DNA from: Paramyrothecium sp. XJ0827 | Taxonomy: Eukaryota; Ascomycota; Sordariomycetes; Hypocreales; Stachybotryaceae | Reading direction: 5' to 3' | Length of the DNA stretch: 64,000 bases | NCBI GenBank assembly: GCA_020881915.1 | Contig: JAJFPB010000009.1 | Span: forward strand, 434,001 to 498,000 | Shown: positions 25,592 to 37,021 of the stretch, piece by piece | How the letters are laid out: each line of letters begins with the position of its first letter | How positions within the stretch are numbered: the stretch's first letter is position 1 | The notes under the pieces: generated by a model | Databases searched by the model: none | Told to the model about the DNA's origin: nothing | Seen by the model: the letters and a program-made list of their open reading frames with translations, nothing else | Made by a program: the position numbers and the translations under genes

Positions 25592-27411
25592 CTACCGCTT
25601 CAGCTCCGTGAGTCTTATCATGAGACTCGGCTTCATCAGGGCTTGATATGCCTTGACCGTCCGGATATCTGGCTTCAGAGACCACAGCAGTTTCTTAGAT
25701 TGAGACCCCTCTGCCAGCTCCAAATCAAAATTGCAAAAGATGTGTGACATGACAAGCCTTGTCTCCATGTACGACAGGTTTTGGCCTAAACAGGCTTTCG
25801 GGCCATGACCGAAGGGCTTGGAAGCGTGAAGCGCATCCTTGGAATATATGACGTCGCTGTCTTTCAGCCAACGCTCGGGGCGAAATTCATTAGGCTCATG
25901 AAAGTTCCCGGAGGATCGACCTGATGCCCATGGGGCAACACTGAGGGTTAACCCGCCGGGGACCTGCTTTCCATTGATCAATGCGCCTTGAGGAGGAACG
26001 ATTCGCTGCTGATTGACGGCACCAGGTGGGAACAATCGCATGGCTTCGTTTATAGCAGCACCGAGGTAAGGTAATTCCATGACGGCATCTACCGTTATTG
26101 CTTCCTCGTCCCCAAATGCATCCCTTATCTCAGTGGCAAATCGTTTGTAGGCCGGGGGATTTGTACAAAGTAAGTAAGTCAAAGATGTCATGAGAATGGA
26201 CGTCGTCTCAGAGCCAGCGCTAACAAATAGAGTCATGTTCAGGACGACCTCCGTGGGCGACAAGGCCTTTTTAGGATCTTCATTTCGCAGGATATGGTGC
26301 ATAAAGTCCTCGTGCTGTAACGATTTGTTCTCAAGGCCTTGAGAATTCGTTTAGTAAGGGCATTGTAACCAGGAATGGGAAGACTCACGCTGAAGGGTCT
26401 TCTCCCGTGTCTTGCTGAAGTGCAGCTTCCTCCACCCAGATGCTTTGGCGGGAATGATAAACTTCGCCAGGATCCTCGAAGCGAGGGTATTGATTCCTGC
26501 CACACGCCTGATTGCCTGCTCCCATGTAGCCGAGATCAGCACGTTAATGATGGAAGTGGACCATTCGGAAGCTGAGCTGTGATCGAGGCACCCGAACGAT
26601 TCCGCGAAACAAAGATCCCCGATAATGTCGAACGTAATGTAAGAGTCTGTTCAAGTTCTACATGTTAGCGTTCGGACTATCCGCCGACCACCACCTATTT
26701 GGCATCACTACTCACACCAGTCTGACATGTCAACATCTTTACCGCTGCGTAACTGCTCGCGCATGCTTCCAATGAGCTTCCGGATATGCGTGAGAATAAT
26801 ATCCCGTTGACCGTATAGAGCATTCTTGGAGAGACTGGGAGCCAACGCTCGCCGCTGTCGTGCATGCTCCTTGCCCTTCGCCATGCCAACACCGACGTAT
26901 CCGTCAACGGGCGTGACGACGCCAATGAATATTGGGCTCTTCTCCATGGTAGCCCCACCCTTTTTCGCTATTTAGCCTTAAATGGCACATGGAGAAATAC
27001 TGCTTACTCGAAATCCGTATATCTCGTCCCATGCTTCTGGCAAAGTGAAACTGAGTTCGTCTGGGGCAACACGCACGACAGGTCCTTCGCTGGCGTAAGT
27101 AAAGTGCAATACTGAAGCTTTTTGGATGATAGTACCATATCTTTGATGCAATTTGTAGTTATAAGTATGTTGGTTACCCTTCAATAAGTTCCAAGCACTT
27201 GGAAGGGCTGAGACGCTGTTCAGCCACGGGCCGGGGTAGGAACTGTAGGTGTGGAAAAACTTCCTTTGGACCGCTCGATAGAGGATGTCTATGGCAATCT
27301 GTCCTCCCATTCAGCGCCACATTCCAAGGAGGCGTTGATTCGTGCGCTTACAAGTGACACGACGGCGCCTATGACCGCGGACGCTGGAAATGCCTTGCCC
27401 AAAATCTCCAT
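25592..27411 (-). CDS. cytochrome P450, isotrichodermin C-15 hydroxylase-like
   Basis: ER monooxygenase, CYP65-like. Six exons (27411-27352, 27298-27136, 27084-27008, 26959-26716, 26646-26389, 26337-25592) give 515 residues. Features: N-terminal hydrophobic helix, YPGPW hinge, VVRVAPDELSF, EKSPIFIG with KEHARQRRALAPSLS (C-helix), YITFDIIGDLCF, I-helix AGSETT at 308-313, NEAMRLFPP (ExxR), FRPERWL and haem loop FGHGPKACLG with Cys450. Three of five introns (2, 3 and 5) end in AAG: 27087-27085, 26962-26960 and 26340-26338. In intron 3 a TAG lies only a few bases after the CTAA branch point and is skipped. It shares a promoter region with the Zn2Cys6 gene. Probably a later oxidation step of the terpenoid route. 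Confidence 0.88.
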
Positions 27412-28839
27412 GGTGATTCTAATGGTATGTAAGGGTCGCCACGTTGCTTGAATGAAGTTTAGACAAATTGCCAAGTTTTCTGTCTCCGACAGCAGACCGT
27501 CTTTTCTTTCTATGCCTAGAAATGGGAGCCAAGCGCCTCAGTCATCGGGCCAACGGGCGTTGAAGCATGCCGCGTTGATGCAAGCAGGAACGGGAAATTC
27601 CCGACACCACTCACTAGGATTTTCCGAGTCAGTCGGATGACCTATTTCGTACTTTCCATGGCGATCCTTGAATCTGCTTGCTCTTGGCTAGCGCCTTCGC
27701 TGAGCTTCCGAGGTGCAAATCAATGGGCAACAGGGGGTTGACACTGGACAATTCTTCTTCAATTCCTAGTAGGGTAGCAGTCGGGTGTGCGGAATGCATC
27801 GGTTACGAGGCCTAGAGATGTACTAGAGATGTGGCCGTAGCATAATGGCCCGGTTTCGCAAGTGGTGCCGTGCGTGGCCCAGTCCAACTGCATGTAGCAG
27901 TGGCCGCTTCGTCGCTTGCAACAAGGCCATCCATGCCCAGGTGCCTCACGGAACGGTCCGCGCCCTAGCGTGGTCCATGCCCAAGGTATCGCAGCCCGGG
28001 GGCCGCTATATCCGGCGCTAGACTTATTTATTGATCGAAAAATTGGAAGTAGAATGGCTAAGAGTCGTTATGGTCGCATAGAGTGTCACACTAATAGCAG
28101 CAAAAGGCAATAGCTTGTCACGACATCCTTATCAATGCTAATACCCCCTGAGTCAAGCTACAGATCTACAATCCAAGCCTATGGCAATCGATGAAGAAGT
28201 AGGTCCAATGGAGGAGCAGACGCAAGAGATTGTGATATGAGTACGACGAAGAACCCCTAGTCGGCGTGTATCTCGAAAGCCATTACTCCAAGCACTGGGG
28301 GATTCGTCACCGTAACTTTATATCTCGGTGGCAACGCAATGATATGAAGATAGAATTAACCATGCTGGGGACAAGGTGCTCATTTTTATTCCCGATGCCC
28401 AAGGGAACAGTTGCTTGTACCATGCATCTTTGGTTTAGCTCGGACGAGTGTCTGCACTATCCCATGCCAGGGCAACATCCTGAGGTTGCAAGCGTGTGGA
28501 AATACAATATTGATCCTGGGATTGACCATTGGAAGAAACCAGTCAAATATGGTTATTTTCGCTGCAGATCACACCCCAAGGCAATAAGATGGCTCAAAAG
28601 CTGCGGTGAACATTGCCGCGTATGCGGACGGAGTGCGGGCGGTGGGCAGAGTCTAACGCCCTGCACATGCCTTTGCATACTACGACCAATTTAGCATGCA
28701 TGTTGATTCGCGTTCCTGCTGGTTCTGTCCTCATGAGTAATCAACGGAAATCTGGTTGCCACCGGCACAGCTAAAAAGCCACATGCGTACCTAGGTAGGT
28801 TTCCAGGTTTGCGAGAACTCATTTGACAGGACACTTAAG
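27412..28839. promoter_or_regulatory. divergent promoter region of P450 and regulator
   Basis: About 1.43 kb between divergent start codons. CGG-N6-CCG at 27949-27960, a Gal4-like inverted half-site pair, includes CGGAAC. An 8-base palindrome ACCTAGGT lies near 28790. No supported gene; the plus-strand ORF at 28266-28694 shows no domain. Confidence 0.45.
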
Positions 28840-31467
28840 ATGTTCTCTTCTTTCACGGCAGAGACCAATGATGCCAATGCATCCAAACAGTCCTCATCCA
28901 TCTCTCCAGTCACCAGTAAAATCACACGTCGGCCAGGTGCTTGTCTAGGATGCCGGATGAGAAAAGTCCGCTGTGAGTGATGGACAAATCAACTGTCCCT
29001 GATAAGCCAATACTCAGCACAAGACGCTAATGATGCTCAAGGCGATGGTTCTAAACCATGTACTGCTTGCCAGGTAACCGGCAAACATCATTTGAGATCT
29101 AGATCACGTCTAATACAGGCATGGCTCAACGTAGAGAAGTAGCCAATACTGTTACTATCCCCCCAAGACGAGGCGGCCATCACAAAGCAATCATTCCAGC
29201 TCGTCAGCTTCATCATCGGCTGCCCCGGAAAACCCTCAAACAACGAGTTCTCAGCGCCAAAATGCGCCTTATAGCCAGCCAGGGTCAACAAAGACAGACA
29301 GCCTTGACGAACTGTTCCGAGAAGCCATTACTGTAGTCAAAGGCTCTACTTCCAAAAATGGAACCTCAACAGCTAGTACCGCGCTTTCAGACGTTCCTGA
29401 TTATGACAACGACGGAAACTATTTCACTTCAACAACAACAAATCTTTGGAACAATTCCTATGCTGATGAGAAGATTATGACCGAGGGATTTGATACCTTG
29501 CAAGGCGCTAGCAGTGATAGTACAACGTCCATGGAAACGTTGACGATTCTCGAAGACATGAATAGCTTCGACTGGGATATTTTTGAACAAATCTCTCGGG
29601 AGGTAGACCAAATTCAGGTATCCTTTTAATTTACCCAAAACTAATGTTTCGCTAGGTTTCCCAACAAGAAATGGATGCCCCAGCTAGTGCATCAAGTATA
29701 GCAGATGTTGCAGCAAAGGATAGTCCTTCGAAAACCAACCCATCCATCCTTTCTATTGATCTCTCTTCTGGCAGTCTTTTCGGGCTAACAGACCTCATAC
29801 CACCGAATATTGCCAGCGTAGCCCAACCTAAGATAACGGAGATCCTAGCCCCCGAATCCTCCGTCATTGGCACAAATGTCCTTTCTCACTGCATTCAAGA
29901 CGTCAAATCGCCATGGTGGCGATCAGAAGATGCGGAAATGTTGAATCGTTACTATGATGGTATGCTGTTTGTTGGAATTCTCATATGTCCTGTGGAATCT
30001 TGCATAGCTAATACCAGTGACTTTGTTTTGCAGCTTTATTCGAGGGTACCTGCGAGTCTGTTTGCTCCTCTTAATCCTTCGGTTTCCATAGGCTCCTTTG
30101 GGGGCTAACAGAAACAGAGCTCAATACTTTCTCACCAGACCATGGATAGATGATATTGTGAAATCATCTCGCGGAAACGAGGATCCTCTTCTTGCCGTAT
30201 TTGCCAATGTCATCATCATCCTAGGACATATCGAGTATGCTAAGACTTCCAAGTCTTTGGAGGGCACTACGGAAGCTAGAAATCTGGCACTGAACACAAT
30301 TAAGTCTTCATCCGTCGTTAGCATCCTTTCAAGTTCTCTAATCAAGCTTCAAGTAACGTAACATTTTGCCTTCCTTTGACAAATAATACTGACTTAGTAT
30401 ATTGCTAGACCCTGCTGCTCATGGTAAGTGGAGGCCTAAAGTATATATCCAACAATTCACTCACAAGCTTCAGGCAATTCTCGCGACAAGACTCTTCGAG
30501 CCGGCAGTTTCAACATTGATCATGTCGGCGGTTTCTTGCGCACGCGATCTTGGTCTTGTTACCACTGGCGCACCTCGGCAGACTCTTCTAAAAGCAGAAG
30601 AGGATGCATTAGCTGAAAAAAGTCTCCATTTTCTATATGTTTTGGAGGCCTCGTATGCCATCGATAGAGGCATGCTACCGGTAGGCTGAAAATGTCCAAT
30701 TGGTAACTCACCAATAATTGACCGAATTCCAGATCCTGAACCACGATTTTATAAGACGAAAGGAGTCAACCGAGGCTACCGATTCTATTCTCGCAACTCA
30801 ATTTTCATTCTTCAGAGTTTTGCACTTGCAGTTCCGCGTTCATAGCGGCATACCGTTATGCCAAATAACTGCATCTGAGTGCTGCGACATGCAACAGACG
30901 AGTATACGGGTGCTTGATGGTTGGGCCAATAGCTTGCTTCCACCTTTGGATAAAGCATGGACAGGCAACTTTTTGGAAGCCACCAAGGGCAACCGGCGTC
31001 TTTTTGAGCACACAGTCATGGCGTTTTGTCTGTATCACCGCGGTGTATTCTTCGCTCACTGCCCTTGGATAAACTTTCTCGCCAATCACTCGGATCTATC
31101 CGCACAAGATGTGACGTTAAGACAACAGTACTTGGCAAAAGTGGTTGATTCGGCGTCTGCAGTTATTCAAATTGCAGACAAGATACAGAGCAATGGAGAG
31201 CGCCCTCCAAGGTATGACTTTCTCCAAAACCCGCCAGGACTTTGTTTTCTGTGTTTTGTAGAAATTGCTAATATTGGCAGGGATCTTGGGAAACTTGTTG
31301 CTGTCTCTTTTTGCATTTTATTCTGTCTCGTCAGTGGCAAACAGACACCATTGCATACAGTTCTAACGCATCTTGTGATTAGCTGCGGCCTGTTTGCAAA
31401 GCTGCGGCAGGAGAATAGGCAAGATTTTGTGCTGGATTATGCATTTGACTTGGTGCGATTACTGTAG
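28840..31467 (+). CDS. Zn2Cys6 transcription factor, putative cluster regulator
   Basis: Nine exons (28840-28972, 29042-29073, 29135-29617, 29656-29959, 30034-30059, 30092-30357, 30398-30680, 30733-31211, 31281-31467) give 730 residues. The zinc cluster is complete: Cys35, 38, 45, 51, 54 and 61 (CLGCRMRKVRC, CTACQRSSQYC). Cys45 is made only when intron 1 ends at AAG (29039-29041). A CAG 24 bases upstream is also in frame but puts Ser in place of Cys45 and adds eight residues. After a Ser/Thr-rich linker of about 200 residues comes the helical regulatory region to residue 730. The intron at 30060-30091 is only 32 bases, unusually short. Position and class suggest it controls the adjacent terpenoid genes; this is inferred. 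Confidence 0.82.
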
Positions 31468-32472
31468 TCAGTTTCATTTCATTGTAAATAAGTTGTGTCT
31501 AAGAAACACGCAGGACACGCTCAGTTGGCGCTTGCGGTTTGGTCAAAGACAGTGACATTAGAAAAGATGGTTGCAGCCTCCATCACAGTCTTGGTGTTTG
31601 CGTCATACAGACTGCAAACAAGGTTGCAATTGTCGTTGTAACCGAGACTGTTTCTTGGGCCACGGTCGTGGAGGAGACTATCGATTCAATTTGGTGTTCG
31701 CGGAGACAAAAAACGCGACTTGTCACGCAGCAGTCTCTGACCCACGCACATTTATGCAGATCTCAACACTCAAATTCAAGAGGACCTTCCAGTGCATCTG
31801 AGGCTGATTGGAGGATGCTAGGCCTATGACCTGTCCACAAGGTTGAGTCATCCGGTTGCATGTACATAGTAGGGAGCCGTACCCCGGGTCAACGGTTGGA
31901 TTTCCACGTAGCTTCATCTTTGCTCAGGTGCGGCACTCATCCATTGGGTCGGAATTATGGTTGTTGCACAGCATCCCAAGATGCAGTGCTAAGCGGTCGG
32001 CAAATCTCATAGTTAGCTTAGTCTCAATGCTCAATGCCATCCATTATAACTATACCACACCACGGTTCTGAATGAGTGAAAACGTCAATATTGAAGATGA
32101 GGAAAGTTTTCTTGGCTGGAGATGATCAAGGCATACTCAGCATTCTGCTACAATACTTGTGGGACCTTTGACGGTACGAGGTTTGTTAAGTGGAATGGCC
32201 AGGCAAATTCAATTGAGATAGTATCAAAAGTGAACCTGGCGTTTCGATGAAGCTTCTTTACTTCCTCGTGCTTTTGGCTTACAGTACAGCTCTTGCCTTG
32301 CTCCGTAGGTAGTGAAGCGCCGTTTGAAGCTTCATGCTAGCAGGGTTCCAGATTGCCTCATTGAGCAGCTTTTGGAAAGGGCACAAGCATTTTCTCTAAA
32401 TCTGAGCAAAACATTCCAGTCGAATCGTACCACAATCGAGTGTACTTCTTTGGCACATGAAGTTCGAGGAGT
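31468..32472. other. convergent intergenic region
   Basis: About 1 kb between the 3' ends of the regulator and the expansin-like gene, marking a likely right border of the terpenoid block. No gene or repeat was recognised. Confidence 0.4.
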
Positions 32473-33440
32473 TTATAGCTCACTTTTGCCCTTGGCCTTA
32501 CGCTTCGACTTGAGCTTCCGCTTGCACTTAGGGCGGTCAGTAGATGATGGGCGGGAAGTTGGAGTCTGGCTGGTTGCGCTAGGCTCGACTTTTGGTGGCT
32601 CGGGGGCCGGCTGAGAATCCTGAGGAGCCACGGACGGGACAACAGGCTTGGACGAGACTGCAGCCTGAGAAGAGGCTACCTTTGTTGTCGCAGCATCCTG
32701 CTTAGGAGGTTGAGCCGCGGATCCCACTCCGTCAAAGTTCCCGCCGGCAGTCGTTTCCGTATCGGCAGCAATGCTGACACCCTTGACCGTGACAACCTTG
32801 CCAGTAATACTTTTGACGCGCACGTCCACCTTCTCGGTTCCGAAACCGCTGGGGTTCTCGAAAAAGTTGTAATCTTGGCGTTGGGTAGTCTTCCAGGACT
32901 TGCCGCCGTCGGTGCTGACTTCAAGGCTGGTAACGGGCTCATTGGCATTGACCACCTGCATGGAGAACCAGTAGGGCGAGGTGCCGCTCTTGTTGTGCAA
33001 CTTGAGGGGGGAGGTTATGCCGCAAGGCACGAATGTGTACGAGGTTGAGACGATGCCCTTGCCAGGATCTTCGAGCTGCCCAAACGCATTGATAAAGAGA
33101 TCCAGGTGTCCTGCCTCGCATTCAGGGCATTTGTCGACAACCTAGTCATGGTTAGAGCATGTTCAAATCCATCATAAAAGTGCCATACCATTGCCTTGAT
33201 CTTGTTCCCCTTCGGGCCGGTGACCTCAACGCAGGCGCCGCACGCGCTAGAACTGTCCCATGCCGATCCAGAAAATGCCGTGCCGTAGATACCTGCTGGT
33301 AGCGTGTACGTCGTGAACGAACATGTGCCGCCGCTGAGATTCCCGCCGTAATGCGTCGATTTGCCAGTAACAGCGGGGCCTTGGAAGTTTGGCGCAGCGC
33401 TAGCTGCGGACGCAGCAAGAAGAACAGTTGCGCGCTTCAT
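32473..33440 (-). CDS. expansin-like secreted protein with basic tail
   Basis: Exons 33440-33189 and 33141-32473 give 306 residues. A signal peptide (residues 1-16, MKRATVLLAASAASAA) precedes a six-stranded barrel domain (DPBB/barwin type): THYGGNLSGGTCSF, ACGACVEVTGP and VDKCPECEAGHLDLF, with the expansin HLDL motif. VVTVKGV closes a second immunoglobulin-like domain (about residues 120-200, expansin D2/CBM63-like). The protein should loosen polysaccharide networks without hydrolysis, outside the cell. Unusually, a linker of about 75 residues rich in Pro, Ser and Ala ends in a strongly basic C-terminus (KCKRKLKSKRKAKGKSEL). Plain fungal expansins normally stop after D2. Intron 1 is canonical (GTATGG to TAG). 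Confidence 0.88.
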
Positions 33441-34453
33441 TTCAGGTAGAGAAACAACGGATACAGTTGAAGCGTGCGGGTTAGGTGAAAGAAGGTTGGG
33501 GCTTGGTGTTTTTATTACACTCTACACATGAATACAGGGATCCAACGTTCATTTCGCCTGCTGTGACGGGAGGGATGCCCTAGCCTGTATCTGCTGACGG
33601 TTAGCTCATTCCCGAAATGAGTGTTCTCCTCGGAACAAACGGAACACTAGGAGTTTGAGATTTCCATGCCGACAGATTGCTTCCGGTTCCTTGCAGCATT
33701 TGTGGCGACCTCGAAACCTATGAGGTGACACGCGTCTCCGGTGAGCTAATAACGAAAACAACTTCGGCTCATGCACTGATTGATCGATTGATCTTTGTTT
33801 TGCTATGCTTGTGCTAGGTTTAATTAAAGGCAGTCGTTAACTTGAAACAAGCTAGTCCTAAAATCACAACTATCCCTGTCATCGGGAAGCTCCCGAGTGG
33901 TAGAATCATGCCTGTCAATGGCAAGAACGGCAACACCACAGACCACGACTTGGACCCAGTGTGGCTTAGTGTGTAGTCCATCTTGATTCCAGGGGGAGGC
34001 ATTCAAGCGTGTGAGATTGCCACAACTCTTCGACAATTCGAATGAGTTAGGTCGCTATAAATTGTGTTAGCATGAGAAGAAAATATTGCAGCCGACTGAA
34101 TAGGCAGGCCTTGTTCTTTGCAGTTGAAATAGAAATGATGCTCTAGTCCACTACTGCTTCAAACAACATCAGCAAACAAAAAAAACCAATGCACATAACC
34201 TGACCAGCAATATTGTCCGTCAAAATCACAACGCAAGAATTAATGTTACTTTCTGCCTGGCCAGAACTCACCACAGTAATTTCAACATATTCTCAAATCG
34301 CTATCGCCCACCGGTTATCGTGACCATTCCCTTCCATGCTCCAAGTTCAAGCGTCGGGTTACAGATAGCAAAGAATACCCTATGCTTCACGACCCTCACT
34401 TCTTGCTCAATAATCCATTCTTTAACATAATGCCAGTTAAAAACAGTGTAATT
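33441..34453. other. intergenic region
   Basis: About 1 kb, containing the promoter of the expansin-like gene; AT-rich and without a supported gene. Confidence 0.4.
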
Positions 34454-35335
34454 CTATTCCAATACCTCGGCCAAGACCCCATCTCGCCACACGCCGACAT
34501 TGGGAAGACAGAGCACAACCGGGTCTGTCAACGCGGTCAGAACATGACCTTCCACCAATACCATGTCAGCTTTTCGACCTTTCTCGAGTAGTCCACGATC
34601 TGAGAAGCCTAAGCGGTCCGCAGTGATGAAGGTCGCAGACTTCAGAACATCAAGCGGCGACATCCCCACATCCTGTACCAAAGTATACATTTCGAGGTGC
34701 ATGCCCAGTCCGTACGGCAAACCCAACCCATTGCCGGCACAATCAGTGCCCGATGTGATTGGAACTCCTGTCTTGTAAAGAACCGCAGTGTTCGAGTAGG
34801 TATGCTTCACATTTGAGCGCGGCCGTTGGGCTGCAGCTAATCCCATAGGCTCTCCTGTGCCAACCGCCCTCAATGACCACTCCTGTCCAGCACATTCAAA
34901 AACAGCATATTTCGACTTCGACCCCGGGTCCTGCGCAAGCTATTGAGACACTCCCGTCAGATACTATGATTGCTAGTGGAATGACAAGTAGCGGTTTTAC
35001 GTACCTCCCGTATCTTAGTGTTGTCCTTTGGGTCATTGTGCATGTCGCACACAGTTGTTAACCCCAAAACGAATGGATGGCTCAATGCTATCAACGTTTC
35101 CAGAGAGAGCGTGAAGATGAGCATCAATCAAGCCAGGGAGAACGGTCTGTCCGGGCCGGGAAAGAACTCGAGTGTTTGGGTCCGCTGAGATAGAGTTGGG
35201 TAATCGACCTTCGCCAATTCCGTTGATCTTGCCCTGTTTGACATGAATGAATCCATTGCCAATGAGTCGAGATCCTGTGAAGATCTGGATGTCAGACAAA
35301 AAGAATGATGGTGGTTCTTCGTCTGTAAGTGCCAT
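34454..35335 (-). pseudogene. metal-dependent amidohydrolase relic
   Basis: Both ends of a TIM-barrel amidohydrolase are readable. The N-terminal part has QTVLPGLIDAHLHALSG with the metal-binding HxH. The C-terminal part has LLYKTGVPITSGTDCAGNG, with the conserved metal Asp, and RGLLEKGRKADMVLVEG. Between them, after FGV-TTVCDMHNDPK and one intron, roughly 150-200 residues of barrel are missing. This includes the metal-ligand Lys and the two middle His strands expected for the family. An extra base at about 35065 also shifts the frame inside FGVTTVCDM. The gene cannot encode an active enzyme. A separate truncated product is possible but unlikely. Confidence 0.8.
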
Positions 35336-36755
35336 GGCTGGGAGATTCTAGTGAGATGCAATAAGTTGTGTCTAGGTGTTGACCAACCTCTTCTTGTTCA
35401 TCCTTGCTTGGCCCTACGTATTGGGTAATTAGAATCCTTTATAGAGGCACGCTGATCATGATTGTTTGTTTAGTACAATAAGCATCGGATCTCCGTCACA
35501 TTATTAGCCACATCATGTCAGCGTCGGAGCTTGGGGTGCCGAAGAGCGACATCCGGTCTCTACTTGCATACAGCTCAATGGCTCCCGCTACTAGTCGCGA
35601 TTACTGCGTCCTCATTAGCCAAACTAGCAATTTGCCTGCCAAGACTGGCAAGCCTAGCTTTACACTTTCTTAGGCCGACATTGTCTGACGCAGGTGGCTA
35701 CGCTTCTATGCTGGCGCTGCCGTCACGGGCGGAGACGTGTATTTCTGGGTGTACTGGAAAAATGCCAGTTCAGGAAATGAAAGGAGCAAACCAATAGATA
35801 TGTATCAAAGTGCGTTTGTCGACTCACGCACGTCAGGATTTCGGTACGTCGAATTGAGTGGCCTGGAGAAGCCGTGTAAATGTGTCTTGGTGCTATGCAA
35901 TGAGTAGTGCTCTGAGGTACGAATTGCACATGAACTTTATAATTGTATGTCAGATGCTCTACTGGCACTGACTGTGAGCTAGAATTGTGATATAAATCGG
36001 AATAATTTTCTCGGTTTACAAAGGTTGACTTAGAGAACTCTAAAAATTACGGTCAAGATTGACACGGCAATACTGTCGAGTTCTTGAGTTGAAAAGGAAA
36101 GCTGACGCTAGGTGTAGTACTTAGTGGGCTTGATTCCTACCTGTGAGTGGAGGAAATGCAGAAAGCGTTGAAATGGGCCGCGAACCTCCGACACACCACA
36201 CCCATAAATAAGTCCCCCCAGCCCCGGAAGGCTCGATATGGCCATGTGACGGAGAGCAGTTTTGCAAGGGTCGCGAAACTCGAGTGGTAAAACTCGAGAC
36301 AGTGCCCAGTTGAAGCATGCACAACCCAGGCCGATTCAGATCCACGTAGTATTGCAGCAGCCGCCGCCTTGCTGGATGTGCACAGAATTTGCAAGTGGTT
36401 TTGGCAGCATGTTACCACATCACCTTGCGCAATAGTGCTTTTGTGTGCGCTGATGATTCTTCCAACCCATGTAAAACGGGTCCTGTTGCGAGAAAGGCCA
36501 AAGCCGCTCATTTGTACAGCCTCACCTGTAATGTCCTGGCTTTCTGCCTTGGACACAATTGTTCGGAAGCATTATGCCAGGAGTTTAGCCACGAATGGAA
36601 GACTTACTTAAGTGAATGCGATGATCCCATCAACCAAAGATAAAGTGAAGAAACATCACCCACTTTGTTACAGATAGCACGCTTGCAACCTTCTAGACCA
36701 AGACACAGCACCACTAGATTCGAAGTGCACAGAATTCACATATTCTCCTCACAAG
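35336..36755. other. intergenic region
   Basis: About 1.4 kb without a supported gene. Short ORFs on both strands carry no motif. Confidence 0.4.
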
Positions 36756-37021
36756 ATGTCCAGCCAATCCTCGCACTGGTCCACGAACCCCAACTATGGT
36801 TCCCAAGCTTCCTCATCAGGCTATGGGTAGGCACTCGACCCGCCTCTTGGCTTACGCCCCTGAAGCCTCATAGACTGACATCACAAATTAGTACACCTTC
36901 AGGGACTAGGCTGCCTGCACAAGGAACGTCGCCCGCCATGCAAGCCTGGCTCGCTGGGAGAGACGATCCAGTCTCAGCACGCATTGGCACCTCTGGTGGT
37001 CAGCGTCCAACACGACGTTAA
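36756..37021 (+). CDS. small Ser/Gly-rich protein
   Basis: Two exons, 36756-36826 and 36892-37021, give 66 residues. The start MSSQSSHWSTNPNYGSQASS is followed by GYGTPSGTRLP, QAWLAGRDDPVSARIG and an RPTRR end. The intron is canonical (GTAGGC to TTAG, 65 bases) and restores one continuous, compositionally coherent low-complexity protein, which supports a real gene. No domain, signal peptide or membrane segment. Probably intrinsically disordered; function unknown. Confidence 0.55.

Noticed and set aside
32473..32490. C-terminal KSEL of the expansin-like protein as an ER-retention signal
   Set aside because: It differs from HDEL/KDEL-type signals in filamentous fungi, and the protein class is secreted.
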